DNA of 64,000 nt from Acanthaster planci (GCF_001949145.1 NW_019091380.1:2088185-2152184), one strand, 5' to 3'; positions 1 through 14,932 are shown, numbered from the stretch's first letter. The notes: generated by a model not told the origin, from the sequence alone. A program made the numbers and translations.

Positions 1-3000
1 CCACCCAACCATTACGTCAACCTTATCCAGCATTTCATCCACTTTTTCATACATGTACCTCGTTCCCATAATCCTCCTCCTTCAGGTAACCCCCCCCCCA
101 CAAACATCCCTATCTGTCACTTGGAGTCCCCCCCACCCCTTACATTTTTCCTACGTACAGTACATGTACATTTGTATGTGTCTAAACACTGTCAATACGT
201 ACATACATGTACATAACAGGAGTGCTCAATACACAGGTACATATGTACTGTGTGTACTACAGGGTAAATACACAATACAACTCAAAACGTTAACTTCAAC
301 TTTTACAATTTTTTCATTAAATTCATAAGTTTCTAAGCATTAATGCCATATGAGACTATTTAAATACTGATGGAATTCCAAGAGGAAGCAAACAAACACT
401 CAGTGGCACACTTTAACACCTATGGACCTGCAAGGAAAAACTTTAACATTTGAGGACTGCTGGGCGGACGGACAGAAGGCAGCTCATAGGCTCGTACTTG
501 CTTCGCAGCTCGCCAATAAAACGTAAATCTGTGACCTTTAACAAGAAGTGCTATATAAAAATGAACAGTTACCGTGGTGCGCCATCTGACCTTGCAAACT
601 CTCTTTTCTCCTTCCAGCTTAAAGGAATTTCACCACAAAGATTACTTCCCAGAAAGGAGGGGATGAAAATTCCATTCGCGAAAACTAAAGACACTTTTTA
701 ACCGTTATTTTGTTTCACATAAGCCAGATTTAAATAATATTCATCTTAATTTGTCTTACATAAGTTCTTCCATTTTTGTCTTCATTGCAGCAGGTATGCT
801 CGATGCATGCAAGACAGATTGAGTATTTCACTCATTGCTGTACAGAACGCAGAACCAGCAGTGTTTTTGAGTTTTTTTGTTACAAAGAAACCTAAAAATG
901 CCATGAAAAAAAGAATTCAACGCCGAGACGCATCATTAAAACTGAAAGTGCCTTTTATGGAATTGTAAGCCTATTTCGTCGTTATAAAGGAGGGATGTCA
1001 AAACAAAAGGCATTAATTGCCGGCTCACAAAACCTTCAACTCATTTCAAATTCACAACTCAAACAAAAGAATATAATATTCAGAGAAAAATGCTTGCTAC
1101 CATTTACGTGATACTATTATCATTACGGTTACGTGATCACTCGAGGATAAATCAAAATACTTTAACAATTAAGGTTTCTGTAACAAAAAATTTTAAAATT
1201 CAATCTAAAAATCATTGTCCCTACCTTATCAACAGTGCTAGAAAATGCATAATTATTGAAACCAGACGGGCAATCATCCTTTTCTATTGTAAGCAAATAC
1301 TTGTCAAGGAGGAACCTCTGCCTCCTAATAACCCTTGCCTTGCCATATGTAGAATTTGGAGGATTCTAGATTATGGCTCCATGTAATTGTGTCTAGCGAG
1401 GCACGGCTAACACAAAATACATTTATGCTACGTGTTTTCCCTCGATACGAATTTAAATTAACGACTGTACATTAACATTATCAAATATCATGAAAGGGGA
1501 TGCTACACAGGGGATGTTTCTTTCAACGGGAAATACATCACAAAGTGCGGAGCAACCATTAGTTACGAGAGAAGATTAGTCAAACGAAGCGTTACAAAAT
1601 AACTTACTCGTTGAATAAGCTTATGGGCAATTCAAGGGATTTGAAAAGGACGTGTACTGTTGCAAAAAGCTACAACACAAAAAATAAATCAATATTTAAA
1701 CTAAATAATTAAAATTCGTGCATATCAGTACAGGAATAAATACGTTCGAAATTAAGAGGTGTCATTAAACAAAGTCATGCAAATATTTGTCGGTGATCAA
1801 ACAAAAAACAAACAGAATAATCTGTCATAATTAGCTTCAATATCTGACAAAAGTTCCCAATGTCAAATCTTTACCCAGTCCATGCTACAGATTTCTCCGA
1901 GACACAACTCTGTACGTATTTAGAGTTTCCTTCACAATGTGAAAACTACTGGACATCATTCATAGTTGCGTTTCAAGTATACATGTACAAAGGAGCACAC
2001 TGTTGACAGCTGGAACTGACTGCAAGATTGGTATGCATGTCTCATAAAGGGTAGGGGAAAACGTTTGGTATTTTCCAGCGCCCACAACAGGAAGCAGAGG
2101 AGCTGTACAACAGCGCCCAGAACCAAGGGATTCCTGTGGCTTGCAGTCCATTTAAACCAGTCAAGTGTTTCTGGGCATGAGAAAGCTGTACACGAGGCTT
2201 TGGCAAAGACATGTCGACCGGCGTAAAGGGGCCGGTTTCCCCCCCAAAAGTTCCAGTTCCAGTGATTAGGTTGTGATCTATTCTACTCAATTGAAACCAT
2301 AAGGAAACTGTGTAAATGAACACACTGGTTCCAGGTAATTTAGGAGCAATTTATTACAGTGGTCATACAACAGTCACCATGTCAGTTGATATGACAAAAC
2401 CAGCCAAATGAAAGGCCACCATATAATCGATATTCTGAATTGCTAAGCATTTACATGCTGCCACCTGAGGAGCCTATGGCAGTGACTGTTGGGAAACTGT
2501 GCTATATTGAATCACTACAAATGCAAGCGCTGAGACGTCGAAATAATCTGCCCCGAGCTGAAGTGCATCCCCAATCGGCGAAAGAAAGACAGGTGGCTAC
2601 AAGCGGGTTCTTGCACGCGTTCTGCACCTACGCAAAGACCATACATGCTAGAATAAATTAATTACGTGTACTGGGCGTGCTCCGCATCAAACGCACCTAT
2701 ATGCGGTAAATAAAAAAATCGCCCTGTGTCGTTCTGCTTGGAGCGGATTATATTAAATATGAAGTACATGCATACAAAGGACACACAGTACGTGTACCTC
2801 AAAGATACCTTCCCTGAAAATGTTATGTCATGATCATTTTCAACAATGTTTACACGACAGTTTTGAAGCTCTAGATTCGATTCAACATGTAAATATGACG
2901 CGATCGAGTGAAATGAGCTGTTTTCCGACCCAGGCCAAGTTGTTCGATTCCATCCCTTTGAAAGGTAAACCACGGTAGACTTCATCTCTATGAAGTTCCA

Positions 3001-3507
3001 AACTTTGAAACAACCTTCGGATCATAAGTATTGGAAGTCGAAAAATGAAGAAAAAAAAATTGATCTTGGACATTTTACTCTAGGACGTTTCTTCACATAA
3101 AAAATTTGACCATAGATTCAATTTGCCTGATCAGGTCATAAATAAGCTTCATGACAACAACATGGAAGAGGTTCAATGGCTCATCATATACTGTCACACT
3201 TATACATATGTGCGCTGCTCACAAAGTGTGCATTATCTTTAGGCAACTGTGCGCTCTGCGAGTAACTTGGTTTTGTGCCATCGGCTGATCTTGAAAACGT
3301 ACAGTGTACACCCTGCTAAAAAGTACCACTTTAAAAAGTACCAGGTAGGCACAGAAAATGTTATCTGTGCATTGTGTAGGCCCTACTGATATTTTTTTAA
3401 CATTTTTTTCTCACCAATTGCTCACGCTTATTGCAACATTCGTAAATATTTTGCCACATGGTGACTCTGAAGACCAACAGCTGGAACCTTTGGTCACTTC
3501 ACTCGAA
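1..3507. other. Intergenic/3' flanking sequence, no coding gene seen
   Basis: No open frame here has recognisable protein similarity or well-placed splice sites. The stretch lies downstream of the minus-strand dehydrogenase gene, so its right part should hold that gene's 3' UTR. A minus-strand AATAAA is present at 2350-2355, about 1.15 kb past the stop; whether it is used cannot be told. The left end carries C-rich tracts and several ACATGTAC-type words. I see nothing else. Confidence 0.5.
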
Positions 3508-6500
3508 TTACTCCACTTTCTTCTCCAGATTGACCATCTCAGCGCTGAGTTCCCATAGTCGACGTGCTGACTCTTCATCCACAGCCAGCTTACTGGGACT
3601 CTTGGCAGCACAATCACTGCCAAGTTAACAAAAACAATTACGCTAAAAACATCAGCCCAAAATATCACACCATATGACGACATGCTCAATTGGATCACTG
3701 AACACAAAAAGTACACTTCATTCATAAGGGGAAAACAGCAAAGCCAGAGCTGGTGGTCTGCTCAACAGCTCCTTGAACCTGCCCATAGTGGAAGTTGCCA
3801 AACAAGATACCTGATTACATCCACGGTCGGGCTACTCACGTATTTCCCTAGGTCTGAAAAATCTACCCACTATGCAGCTGAACCGAGTCATCAGACTAAA
3901 CATCAGGCTACAGCTAGGACTGAACTGGTTGAACTAAGATTGAATTGAGGATTTAAACCTGAGATGTATAGTACAGTGCAAAATCATTTCAACACGGCAT
4001 GTTTTTAGGTACAATGTACATGTACATGTATTTTAGTTCCCTGCGATGAAATGGCAACCAGTACAGTATGTCTATCCATTGTTTTTCATTTTCAACATCA
4101 GTGCTTGGATACGTGTACATGTGCAAAATTATTGTAACACTTGACATTGTGCGTAGGCAAACTTAGATTCATTAGTCTGTAAGACGTTGGACCGACAACC
4201 TTTGTCCAGTGCTTGCATTCCTTTGCAAAATTCAGGCACTTCACTCTATCGTTCTCCCTCAATGATGGTTTCTTAGCTGCTACTCTGTCAGCAAGTCCTT
4301 TTTTCTATCAATCTCCGATGCACAGTTGATAAAGAAACCGTAACACCATCAGTCAGCATGCTACTGATGTCATCTCAAAGCTCCCTTGAGCTTTTTCTCT
4401 GGTCTGCAAGACTTACTCTTCAAAACTGAAGTTTTTTCTTCCTCCCTTCCTCTCTCATGGTGCTGGCATGAATTTATGTCCATAAATCTGTCTAAATTGT
4501 GTTTTACAGAGCTTGGGCTGCAATTTATGTCTATGATTACAGATCGGTAGCTTCATTCAGCATCAGAAAGGGTCTTTATTTGTGCCCTTTGCTTGGTTGT
4601 AAGTTCTTTGCCCTTTCATGTTCAGGCTGTGGTGACCTGTGCTCTGGGTTAATTTGGACGGCTTCATGTACCCTTTCTGCCAAATACATGTAGGGGATTT
4701 TGTTAATGTTTAAAATTGTATGCATAGGCCTACTACGTACGTTGTTGACAAAAGGTCGTTGCTTCTGCCGACCACCAAAGCTTGCCAAAGCTTGCCAGCC
4801 AGTCTCCCACAAAATAATGAGCAAGAGGTGAAAGAATAGCTGGTTACTAGTGTTATCTGGATAATAAGTTCTTAACTCTGAAAACATTTGATAACCGGTT
4901 TATTTCACTACATATTGATTGCCGTTTCATCAAAAGTAACTCAAGCACCTAGTGACAAATGTTCAAATAATTTTGCACATCACTGTACATAAACTGCATA
5001 ATGTGACAAGTGCAATTTAACCAAGTCAGATGTTTGCCTTTCCAGTTAATGTGTACCTTAAACAATTCTTTCAAACAGCATGCTTTCTTACTTCAGCTCT
5101 CATCTAATAAAACTCCTCCCTGGTTGGACAAACGTTGAGCTGCTACCCCTGAAGTATGAAAGGTTTAGACCTATTCCAGTCGAAGATCAGCTTCAACAAA
5201 TCTCTAATTTCTACTCTACGAGGGGATTATCCCCACTAACTTAACCTACCTGAAATAAAGGCCTGTTTTGTTGGCAAGTTCCTCAGCCACAGCACAATAG
5301 ATGGATGTCTGGGCTCCTTGGACGGAAGTCTTCATGACCATCCTCCCGAGGGGAGAGCCAGCGATCATAAAGACGACCCAAAATGGAAAGTTGAGAGAAT
5401 AGCTGGTATGCCGTGTCAGTTCAGTAGTCACGCTACCGGGGTGCAGGGCAAAGACACTCACGCTGGTATCTGGTATTTTATTGTCAACAAAAAATGCAGT
5501 TACAATTCAGGGTTGAGGCTACATGTATAAATGAACCAAGAAACAAGGGAGAGTTGATTATATAAACATCCTCTCTCCTGAAAGAAACAGAAATCTCAAA
5601 GTCTATTCCAGCCATTCTAGTATCTTGATTTACTACAAAGTGCCAGTCAAAAAAATCTATGTCTTGGACAGGCAATCCAATTGACAACTCAAGTGAGACA
5701 TTCCACTATATGAGACAGCACTAAAATTCAGTTGTACGTCACACACTTTATTACATGTAGTTGTTAACTAAGACCAGTGAGTGAAAAAATACCATGAGCC
5801 ACTGGTTCTTCCTGATTTTCTTTTTTAAATTTTAGCTTCTGGTTGATAACAAAATGCTGTGAACTCGACTGTACTTTTGACAGAAATTATTAGAGCCTGG
5901 TTGAAAACAGTTCCAAATAGCTAGGTGTGCCTAGGACTACGACACTGATATAATAATTACCCAGAACAGAAAATTTGGCATCAAACAATAACATCAATAT
6001 ACATAACTGCTTAATAATCAATCTACGAGCAAATCTTGTTACATCTGTCGGCAGGCTAACACCTTCCTGTTTAAATACATGACCACTCATAGCTTGGATT
6101 GAGTTTCCAAAAGTAGACAGCAATTTCATTTGAATTAGCAGCTTAATCGTAGACCATAAACACCTGTTCCATGTTTGATGAAAGTGTTTTTCAATTAGTC
6201 TAATTCACAAATGTTGCCAAACAACATCTACAAACAGGTGCTTGAGAAATGTCAGTAGTAGCAGGAAAACGTCATGGGTATGGCAGCCAGATGGTGCGCA
6301 GTCTGAGTGGCACTGCAACGCGATTTCAAAGCAAATTTGGGACAACAAACTGGGTTAAAACAGGACTAACAATCTTTTGGCAACAGGCAAATATACATGT
6401 AATACATTGACACAGGTAGTTTGGCCAAAGCAAAGATCTCAGGAACAGCCCCCCCCCAAAAAAAGAGGGGGTTAGGGGCTCTTCTAAAGAACAGTCCTCC

Positions 6501-9500
6501 ACCCCTTTTGGGGCAGAACGAACAGCCCCCACGCCCATTACATGTATTTAAACAGCTGGGTGTCAGCCTTAACATAGCTGTTCCAAGATTACTTGCAGAC
6601 CCCCATAAAAGGTCGTGGGGCATTAAGGATGCTTCTCATCGTACAGTGAGTGCTTAGGCGACATGGCACAAAGACATTTCGATATTGTCCTTTAACGTGT
6701 AAATGAGCGTCCTTTAACATGTAGACTACCAAACTATATGCATATGGCTCATAAATGTGCTGATAAAATAGATCATTCCCATAATATAGCAAATGTTTTC
6801 CAATGAGAGCCTGCAAGTTAGACATTTGCACGCTGGGATAGGTCAGTAGTAGGAACAAACACGCCAGAGAAAGATTCGAAAAGTTAAAATTCGAATTTTT
6901 GTTCTTACAGAGGATTCTGCCTTAACTTCTTGTTATATAAATTCTCTTTTTTTTCATTTGACATGTTATATAATATCTTCTTGGTAGAACCAAGCTGCAC
7001 GCTCAGAAGAAACCTGCATACTGTGAAAACAGAATTGTCGGTGCTCAACACCAAGTCATGCTTGTATTAAGTTTTGAATGAATTACACTAGAGCGGCAGA
7101 ATGTAATTTGCGGGGAAATCCCAGTCCAAGGGCAAAACAGACAAAATAACAAGCAGGGAAACAAGATTTTTCAGAGCAACAAAAGCTAGAGTATTAATGG
7201 CTTATTTAAACGATGAAGAAACACTAGAAATAAAAACAAATAAAGAGGAGAAGTAATTAACGACTGTGGCTCTGATGGGCACAGACTTGACTACACGTGA
7301 TTAGGCTTTCATTCCACCAGGGGCCACTCTGTATTCGAGACACCACCCAATTCGAGGGAGACCTCCGGAGGTGCACTGAATAAATAATGTAGCTCAATAA
7401 AGGACCTCCGCGAGGCATCTCACACTCCCATAAAAAATTGAAAAGAAAGAAATTATCAAACAATCACAATTAAGTCTTGAAAACGATAAGAAACTGCCTT
7501 ACCACAAAGAATTCAGTTGACGATTCCCAATCTCAGAAACAGGTACTCTTGAATTGATATAAAGCCCAAAAAATTCAGGGAAAACTTCCCAAATGACAAT
7601 TAAACTTGGTGACGACAGCCAACTGACAAGTTCCTCAGTCTAGCTCAAAACCTTGTCCCAATCAATAATAATAAAGTTCAGCTTACCTAGCAATGACTTA
7701 AATTTTGTGCTGCCTAATAGGGTGACAAACGTGCGCTACACACAGGGCTTAAAAGACTTGAATGCCCAATATTTAGAGAAAGTGCACCCAACTAGGAGAA
7801 CATAAGAGCAAATGACGTAATGTCAGGAAGGCACATCCGCGCTAGGAGATTCTTCACACAAGTGGCGTAGGTGATGTTGGCAAAGGAAAGCAGAATAATT
7901 TCTGATACAATACCTTTGAGACGTTTGCTGAGCTCCAACGTGAAGAGCACGTTGGCCAGCTTGCTTTGACCGTAGGCCTTGATGGGATCGTAGTTGGTCC
8001 TCATATGAATGTCGTCCCACTGCATCTTGCCAAACTCATGAGCGAGGGAGGAGACGTTGAGGATGCGGGCAGGGGTGGAGGACTTGATGAGATCCAACAG
8101 CAGGTTGGTCAGCAGGAAATGGCCCAGATGATTGACACCAAATTGCATCTCAAACCCATCTTCCGTCTTCCACTCAGGGCACATCATGACTCCTGTAAGA
8201 AGTAGCACCAATTAACTTTAGTTAAACCAGAAGCGTAAAGAACTGTGACAATTTCCCTCTCGTGGTTTTCATAAGTGATATTTTAATCACAGAACGTAGG
8301 GTCCTTCTGAGCCAAATCACACAAAATCTAACTACCTCCCAACTCGGATTTGCCTGAAAAATTTCCCAAACTAAATGTGATATACTAAAATCAGTAGAGA
8401 CTAACATTTTGGCTTGATATCTTCAACAGCTCCTTGTCATGATCTTTAAAAGCTGTTGGCGGGGCAACTTATTGGCACCACTGATTTTCAGATATGCTTT
8501 GGGATCATATTTGAAGGCGTACATATTCTTTTCAAATAAACATGAAAGTTGAAAACTTCCATCATTTGTAGCAAGCTTTACCCAGCATAAGGTAATTACT
8601 TTCACACACTGCTGAATTTCCTGATACACAATTATTAGGTAGGATGTTCACATTTTGTTCATCTTCACTGTGATAATTACAGTCCATACGGTTGTGACTT
8701 CACATCTTTAGCATCAAGCATGACAAACTCTGTCGTGAGACCTTGTAGTCAAGTTGCTTTTAAAGTGTTGAAACAATGAATTTATCCTTGATGCAATCTT
8801 TCTATACATTTGTACTCTTCTTCAATGTATAAAAACTCTTTTCCATTTCAATTTGGTTAAATATATTGGAAAGTGCACTTTTTAAACACTCAAAATTATC
8901 CATCCTGGACAATTGAGGGCACTGTTGCTGTGATGTCATCTAGGAAACACATAAATGTAGCTTATTGCATACGTTTTTCTATTAAAAATTGTGAACCCAG
9001 AAATTACTAACTGAAAATATTTCTGAGAAAGGGATTGGTACTTACGTGAACTTATTGCTATGTACATACGTGTAAACAACAATGAATCATCAAAAACGAG
9101 AAACTCCAGCAAAATCTGAGAAAAAAGGCAAGACTTTTTGTGTACAGACCAATGTAACATTTTAGGCTTTCTTCCTGGGATGACATCACAGTTTTGTTCA
9201 TGAATAAAGAAATCTCATTAGCATAAAATCCATAAAAAGACAGTAAAATACCCTTGGAAGTAGTGGGACAAAGTTGAAAATAAGGATTACTGAGACACAA
9301 AGCTGCCTTTTGAAGGTTTGTATTAAAATAAATGGATTGCAACTACCCTTTAACCCTAACCCTCCTCAATCCTCCAACAGGTGAAGGATTGAGGAGGGTT
9401 AGGGTTAATGATATACTTTTACAATGTAGATGTCTTAGAATTGGATTATTGGATTCTCTCTTTGTCAAAATCTCGTCCTCTTTATTAACAATGGAGTCAT

Positions 9501-12119
9501 TCTGTAAATTTGGGGTCCAATTGTTCTCGTGTCCATTACCTTTGATATTTGATTTTGTAAGTGCAGAATACGTTCTCTAATTTCCAAGAGTGAAATTACC
9601 TACCAAACAAATAGAAATTCTTTAAAATCACTTCTAGTGATATTTTTTTTTTGAAATTACACAAGTCAAGTGTAACAGGAACACAAACATGTCACACTTT
9701 TGGACCCTGAATTTATAGAATGACCAACTTAATGAATCTGAAGGTTCATTTTTAGAGTACACGTAAATGAAACCACGTCTTTACCTGCATTATTGATGAG
9801 AATATCTAGCCTTGACTCTTCTGCTTTGATCTTCTCTGCACACTCTCTCACCGAGGCAAGAGAAGCCAAGTCCAGTTTGACCACAGTCAGATTGCTGGTC
9901 CTAGTCTCCTCTCTGATCTCCACAAGGGCTGCTTCGGCCTTGGCAGTATCACGGCACGCTAGAATCACACGAGCTCCTGAAAGAATGCCAAATCTCACAA
10001 TTAAGCCAGAATCGAAAGCAAGTCAACCCACGTGCATTGACAGCAACCAAAGTACACTGAACAAGTCAATGCACAAACAAGAAACCTCTGGCGGACCAAT
10101 CTCGGCAAAATGGGCTTTGTGCAAGAATGGTATATCCAATTTCCAAAAAAATATTGTAAGCATTGGCCACAATATGTTACTGAAAAAGTCCAGAAAGCTT
10201 GGCATGTAAAAGAAATGTAATGCAGCGATATGGGAGAAACTTTCAATATACTGCCTTATATCCTCCCACATGTATCGCCTCGAGTCAAAGCGCATCCTCA
10301 CTGGAAAATAGGAAATAAGTTGGTGGGAAGTATTTTAGTCAGGCTTATGAACAAGCCTTACTGAAAAGTCAAGACTCTACATTCCAACCAAAATGGAGTC
10401 ATGTGTACAAAGGCATGTCTCGCTCCAAATGTTCATGATTCCTTCATAGTCAAATGGTGGGTTCCTACCAAAACAGTGCTGTTGCTATGTAAAAACACAG
10501 CATCTCTCTCATCCACACTTGGAGAAAACAGGGTTGGAGACCATTGAAATTAAACCACTCCCATACTGGAAACGTGATTAGAATATTTAATCTAAACCTA
10601 ATGAAACCTCTGTGTCTCCTTTGATCTCAGCATGAATTCCATGTACAATGTCTCCATTTCTAAGAGCCTTTTACAGCATATCAGTACCCTGTATTTCCAC
10701 AAGAAAGAAATTCACCAACTCAACAATAAGACAACTACATGTATGCAATGTACATGTAATTTCATATCTACTTGTATGTCTCTGTTGTTTTCTATGAGAG
10801 CTCAGTTGGAAAGCAATCTGTTATTGAACTGAATTGAACTACCCTCATTAAAACTGACAAGACATTACAATTAAGAATTGCTGATCAGTGCAAATTTTAA
10901 TATTCATATACATGTACATGTACAATGTATAGTGATGCCATCATAGTCAGCAGTTTGTGTTACAACTGCTTCAGCATCGAAAGTTGAAAGAATTGTTCTT
11001 TAGTGGGAATTTGAATGTTTTGGCAGTTTCTTTCTTGAATTATTCACCATGAGAAAGACAAACCTACCTCTCCTGGCCAGATCTCTGGCAGTCTCCTTGC
11101 CGATGCCAGTGTTTGCCCCGGTGATGAGGACCGTCTTACCATCCAGACGAGCCTTGCTGTAGCACCATCCTCCTTCAAAGAACTTTCTCACCAGCCACAA
11201 CAGCCCTGCACCAACTGAGATTCACAGAGACAGCGAGCCACAAATATCACTTATGATCAGAAGGTATAGGCCTATACAAGTATATTGAGTTAAGGCTTAC
11301 ACATGTCAAAATTCTTTTGTCAAGTTTGTTCCTGGCAGGTGGAGGCATGTTGCCCGAAATTGCGACATTTGGAGAGATCTTCAGATAATTGGTTGTGAAG
11401 AAGATAGACGTTTATTATTTGAAGATACAAGTATGGTATGTACTGGTGAGGGAAAAAGTGAAGATCTGTATCATATAATTGCCCTATCCGCCTTGAGCGG
11501 AAGCACCCCCCTCACTGGTTGAACAAAGCCATGCCAGAATCGGAGTGTCCGTTATGTTGGAAGCGACACAAACGCAATGCATGCGTCTCATTCATTTAGC
11601 TGTTCACGAACCAGCGAAGTGCAGTTCCCATCAAAGGATCCTCCGTTGCTAGGAAAATTGCACCCCCTTATGGTCCCACTCACGTCCCGTGTGTGTGTTT
11701 ACCACTACACTTGGAATTTTGAACAAAGGGTTCTGTTCGTCGTCAGAAGAAATCCTCATTTTTTGTGATTACAGAACTTCCATCAGAACATTATCCATAC
11801 AATGGATGCCATCTTCCTAACTTCCAAGAAACATCAAGGTCTTGCAAAGTAGCAGGATTAACCCTATTCCCTCATGATAAATACCAAAGTGTGATAAAAA
11901 AAATCATTTCCCGAGTTTCAAAAATCCATCATTTCAACTCAAAATTATGTCATCACAACTCAATCAGTTCAAAATATTATTTCTTTCAATCCAAATGTGC
12001 ATGCAAGATGAACAACCTTAAATATCATTAGGACAGATAATAAGCCAGTTCAACTCACCAACAACAATTGACACAATCAGAAAAGGGTCGATGCTTTTTC
12101 CAATGGTATCAGTCATCAT
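3508..12119 (-). CDS. Retinol dehydrogenase 11/12-like short-chain dehydrogenase (6 coding exons, complete)
   Basis: An NAD(P)-dependent short-chain dehydrogenase/reductase; its closest relatives by pattern are vertebrate RDH11/12/13-type enzymes, which interconvert retinol and retinal at membranes. The coding exons on the minus strand are 12059-12119, 11068-11214, 9785-9976, 7914-8192, 5250-5469 and 3508-3616. They sum to 1008 nt (335 residues plus stop), and every junction has GT/AG and matching phase. An N-terminal hydrophobic anchor spans about residues 13-29. The cofactor motif TGANTGIG is at 52-59, NNAG at 131-134, the catalytic serine in NVSS at 179-182, and the YxxxK pair as YGQSK at 207-211. 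The conserved HPG is at 236-238, and the family ending YFSDC is near 298-302. Two adjacent ATGs open exon 1; I took the first. All catalytic residues are present, so it is probably active. Substrate choice (retinoid, lipid aldehyde or steroid) is not decidable from sequence. The RDH subtype is inferred; SDR family membership is secure. Confidence 0.92.
9350..9408. repeat. Perfect 24-nt inverted repeat with telomere-like ends
   Basis: The arms at 9350-9373 and 9385-9408 are exact reverse complements around an 11-nt loop. The outer part of each arm reads TTAACCCTAACCC or its complement, which resembles telomeric repeat sequence. It lies in intron 3 of the dehydrogenase gene. It could be a small MITE or a hairpin; nothing suggests a coding or tRNA role. 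Confidence 0.85.
11481..11665 (-). repeat. Dispersed repeat family B, copy 1 (reverse orientation)
   Basis: Read on the minus strand this block matches 16701-16880 read on the plus strand. Both contain a CCTAGCAAC segment, then GATGGGAACTGCACTTCGCT, then ATGCGTTGCG-like and GGGGTGCTTC..CTCAAGG..GATAG segments in the same order. The similarity is imperfect, which indicates two old copies. It sits in intron 1 of the dehydrogenase gene. No open reading frame supports an autonomous element. Confidence 0.7.
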
Positions 12120-14877
12120 GGACTTGGAGAAAAGGTAGCTTGATTAACAACACTTACGAACAGGTTTCTGTCATCAATATCTTCTTGACTTGTCACACAG
12201 ACGGCTTACGTGTGTGCTACATGTATATATGATTTAAGGGAAAAAATCCACAGATTAAACAATCATGTAGAGACGTCTCAGATGTTAAACAATAATCTGC
12301 TGGTACATGAAGAAAGCATTTTTGAAATCTTGAGCTACTCCATTGAAAGAAAAAATTCTTCAAAGTATGTTTAATGTGAGCACATTTTTCTCTACTGCAG
12401 TTTTGTGGCCAGCACTGAGCCTAATCCTTATCATTTGCTCACCTCAAGACTGTCATCAAATTCCATCAATGGAATTAGTCATGTAGCTCAAGAAGTGACT
12501 GTATCACTGACCTGGTGGAAAGGGCAATATAGCCATGACTCCCCCCCCAAAAAAAAAGAAGAAAAGCTTTGTTTTGAAAATTAATGAGGCAGACGAAACT
12601 GTTTTGCACTAGTTACATGTACATGTACATTCACTCCCTTCCACCAAAAGTGTGTAAAAATCCCCAAAAGCTTCCTCCTTCAAAGTGGTCATAAAAAAGT
12701 TACCAAAAAAAATTCGAAATCTTAAGGCCGATTCATACTCCCTACAAAAGTGAAAACAATTGCAAATTGTGATGTCAGATCTGATATTTGCATTATGAAT
12801 TTGCAAAAGATGACCACATTTCAACTTGGACGAAATTTCACAGCAATTTTTTTGTGAAGTCAAAGTTACTTCACTTTCGCATTCAACTGAAGTATGAACA
12901 AGCCTTTTACCCTGCATATTCACCCAGTCAAAAAAATTTCTGAAATTGGTTCGAGATCAACTCTTGACTGAAACCTAAGCACATGTAAATGTACATGTCC
13001 ATGTAGTTCGCTGATGATGATCAAGCTCAGTCCACATCACCTAATGGTTTTGAATTAGGTCCTCTACGTTTTCTGAAATGATGTGATTCAACTTTTTCTG
13101 TAAAGGAATTCTCTGTGGCTCTTCTTCAAGACAACTTTACAATGTAGTTAGTTATGCCTGTCATCCCTCCTTGGGGTATTGGCTATCCACAAGAGTCCTC
13201 CCGAGTCCTCCATCATACATGTATCTGTCTTGCACTTTCCCCTCCAGCTGCATCTGTGTGAGACCCATCTTCCTGGTATCTGACTGCAGGTATTTTTATA
13301 TTACGCCATTGCCAGGTATTTCTCAGCCAGCCTCTTTTCCTCTCTCCTTGGGGATTAAGAGAAAAGATGCTCAGTCCTGTGGCTTCCGGGGACTTCCGGC
13401 TTTCACCACAAGACTTCATAAGTCTTCTCGATGAAGATCCCTCTTCTTCCAAGACATGGTTCTCTTGGATTTCTCTTGTCGGCATTTCTGTAATAAGTGT
13501 TATTACTTTAACAGTCAGGGGTTGTTAGTCCCTTGTCTAACCCCCAGCCTGGAGGACCAATTACTCTTCATCTGGCCTCTAGTCTAACCTTCGCTCTGTC
13601 CAGCTTGGGTGACCCTACCAGGAGTTTGCACTCAAGTGTTCCACTGTTCTTCCTGCGTGCTAAGACATGCAAACACAGAACTCACCAGCCAATGGCAAGG
13701 TGGTAACCATATCACCAGTTCAAGACAGTACAAAAAAGACTACCACAATGAAATTAGGGCCTGTACTTCTTCAGCCCTTAATGTGAATTTCCTGATGACG
13801 TGAAGACAGAATTAGCACTAGCTGACTAGGTGGAATGGACATTATGATGATGGAGTTTAGCGAATGACAGGAGGCCATAGGCCTTCATATGTACATGTAC
13901 ATGTACTTCATAACTTCCAATATGGTCCATTTCAACTTTAATCACGTTTAAAAAACTTGAGTGAGAGGCCTAATGAACAAGAATGGTGCTCAAAATAGGA
14001 AAGATCCAGACAGAGTCTCGGCTCCCAAGACCGACTGTAAGTTAGGCCTAGTAACGTTAGGCCTGCACGTGTTGCTGACCATCACGACCATAAATGACCG
14101 CTAAATACTTACTTGTAAAGCCTTTTCTTTCTCCTTGCTTCAGATGCTTTTTATTGAGCAAACATCATTCAAGCACTTGCAAGTTAAGTCACCTGACTGT
14201 GCCCGACTGTCTGCCCGGCCCCCCGTAACCGGTACCCAGGGCACCGTACTGCCAGACTGCTTCATCACGTGCAACACACGGGTTGAACAATCAGAGCCGT
14301 CTGATCGATTTAAAGCGCCACCAAGAGACACTCAGTCTTGGTTTCGAGACGTTGCTGCAGTGCGTACTTCTACGAGCGGGCGATAATCTGAACGAATCGG
14401 TAGATAATGACCGTATTAGCGTCGAAGAATTTCGGGCTTGAAAGTAGGCCTACTTTAATTGGCAGTGGTCAGTGGGAGTTGCACGGGCAACATTTGCCCA
14501 ACAGGTGGGGGGGGGTTGTAATTGCAAGCCCTTATTGTTTGTAACTCCTTATTGCGGCGTGTATAGGCCTACTTTGTTTACAATTTTATTTTAAGTACGT
14601 GATCGTAAAATTCAATAACTTCAAAAGTCATAATGGGAAAAAGAACTTTTTTATTACACAAAATTCTGTAGATTTTCGATCCGTGTACTTTCTTGTGGGA
14701 AAAATGGTTATATTACCAGTATTGAGAGGAGACTAGCTAGTCATCAGGCATTGTGTAACTCCAGCAGAGCTGTTTTTATTATTATAGAGATACAGGTGTG
14801 TTCCCCATTAATAAAATAAAGCTTGAACCTCAGCAGTTTGTATCACACACGCGCAAAAACGACCTACTGGCAGATTG

Positions 14878-14932
14878 GTATGCATACTAGCTCAGTGGTT
14901 TAGAAACTCACATGTTCAAGTCGAATCTCTTC
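14878..14932 (+). repeat. tRNA-like (Pol III A/B-box-like) segment, probable SINE head relic
   Basis: TAGCTCAGTGG at 14888-14898 resembles a tRNA A box, and GTTCAAGTCGAAT at 14913-14925 resembles a B box. The spacing is about 25 nt, too short for a normal tRNA, and no anticodon arm can be drawn. A decayed tRNA-derived SINE is the likeliest reading; chance similarity is possible. Confidence 0.3.

Noticed and set aside
9793-10209. 138-codon plus-strand open frame
   Set aside because: Antisense shadow of dehydrogenase exon 3 running into its intron.
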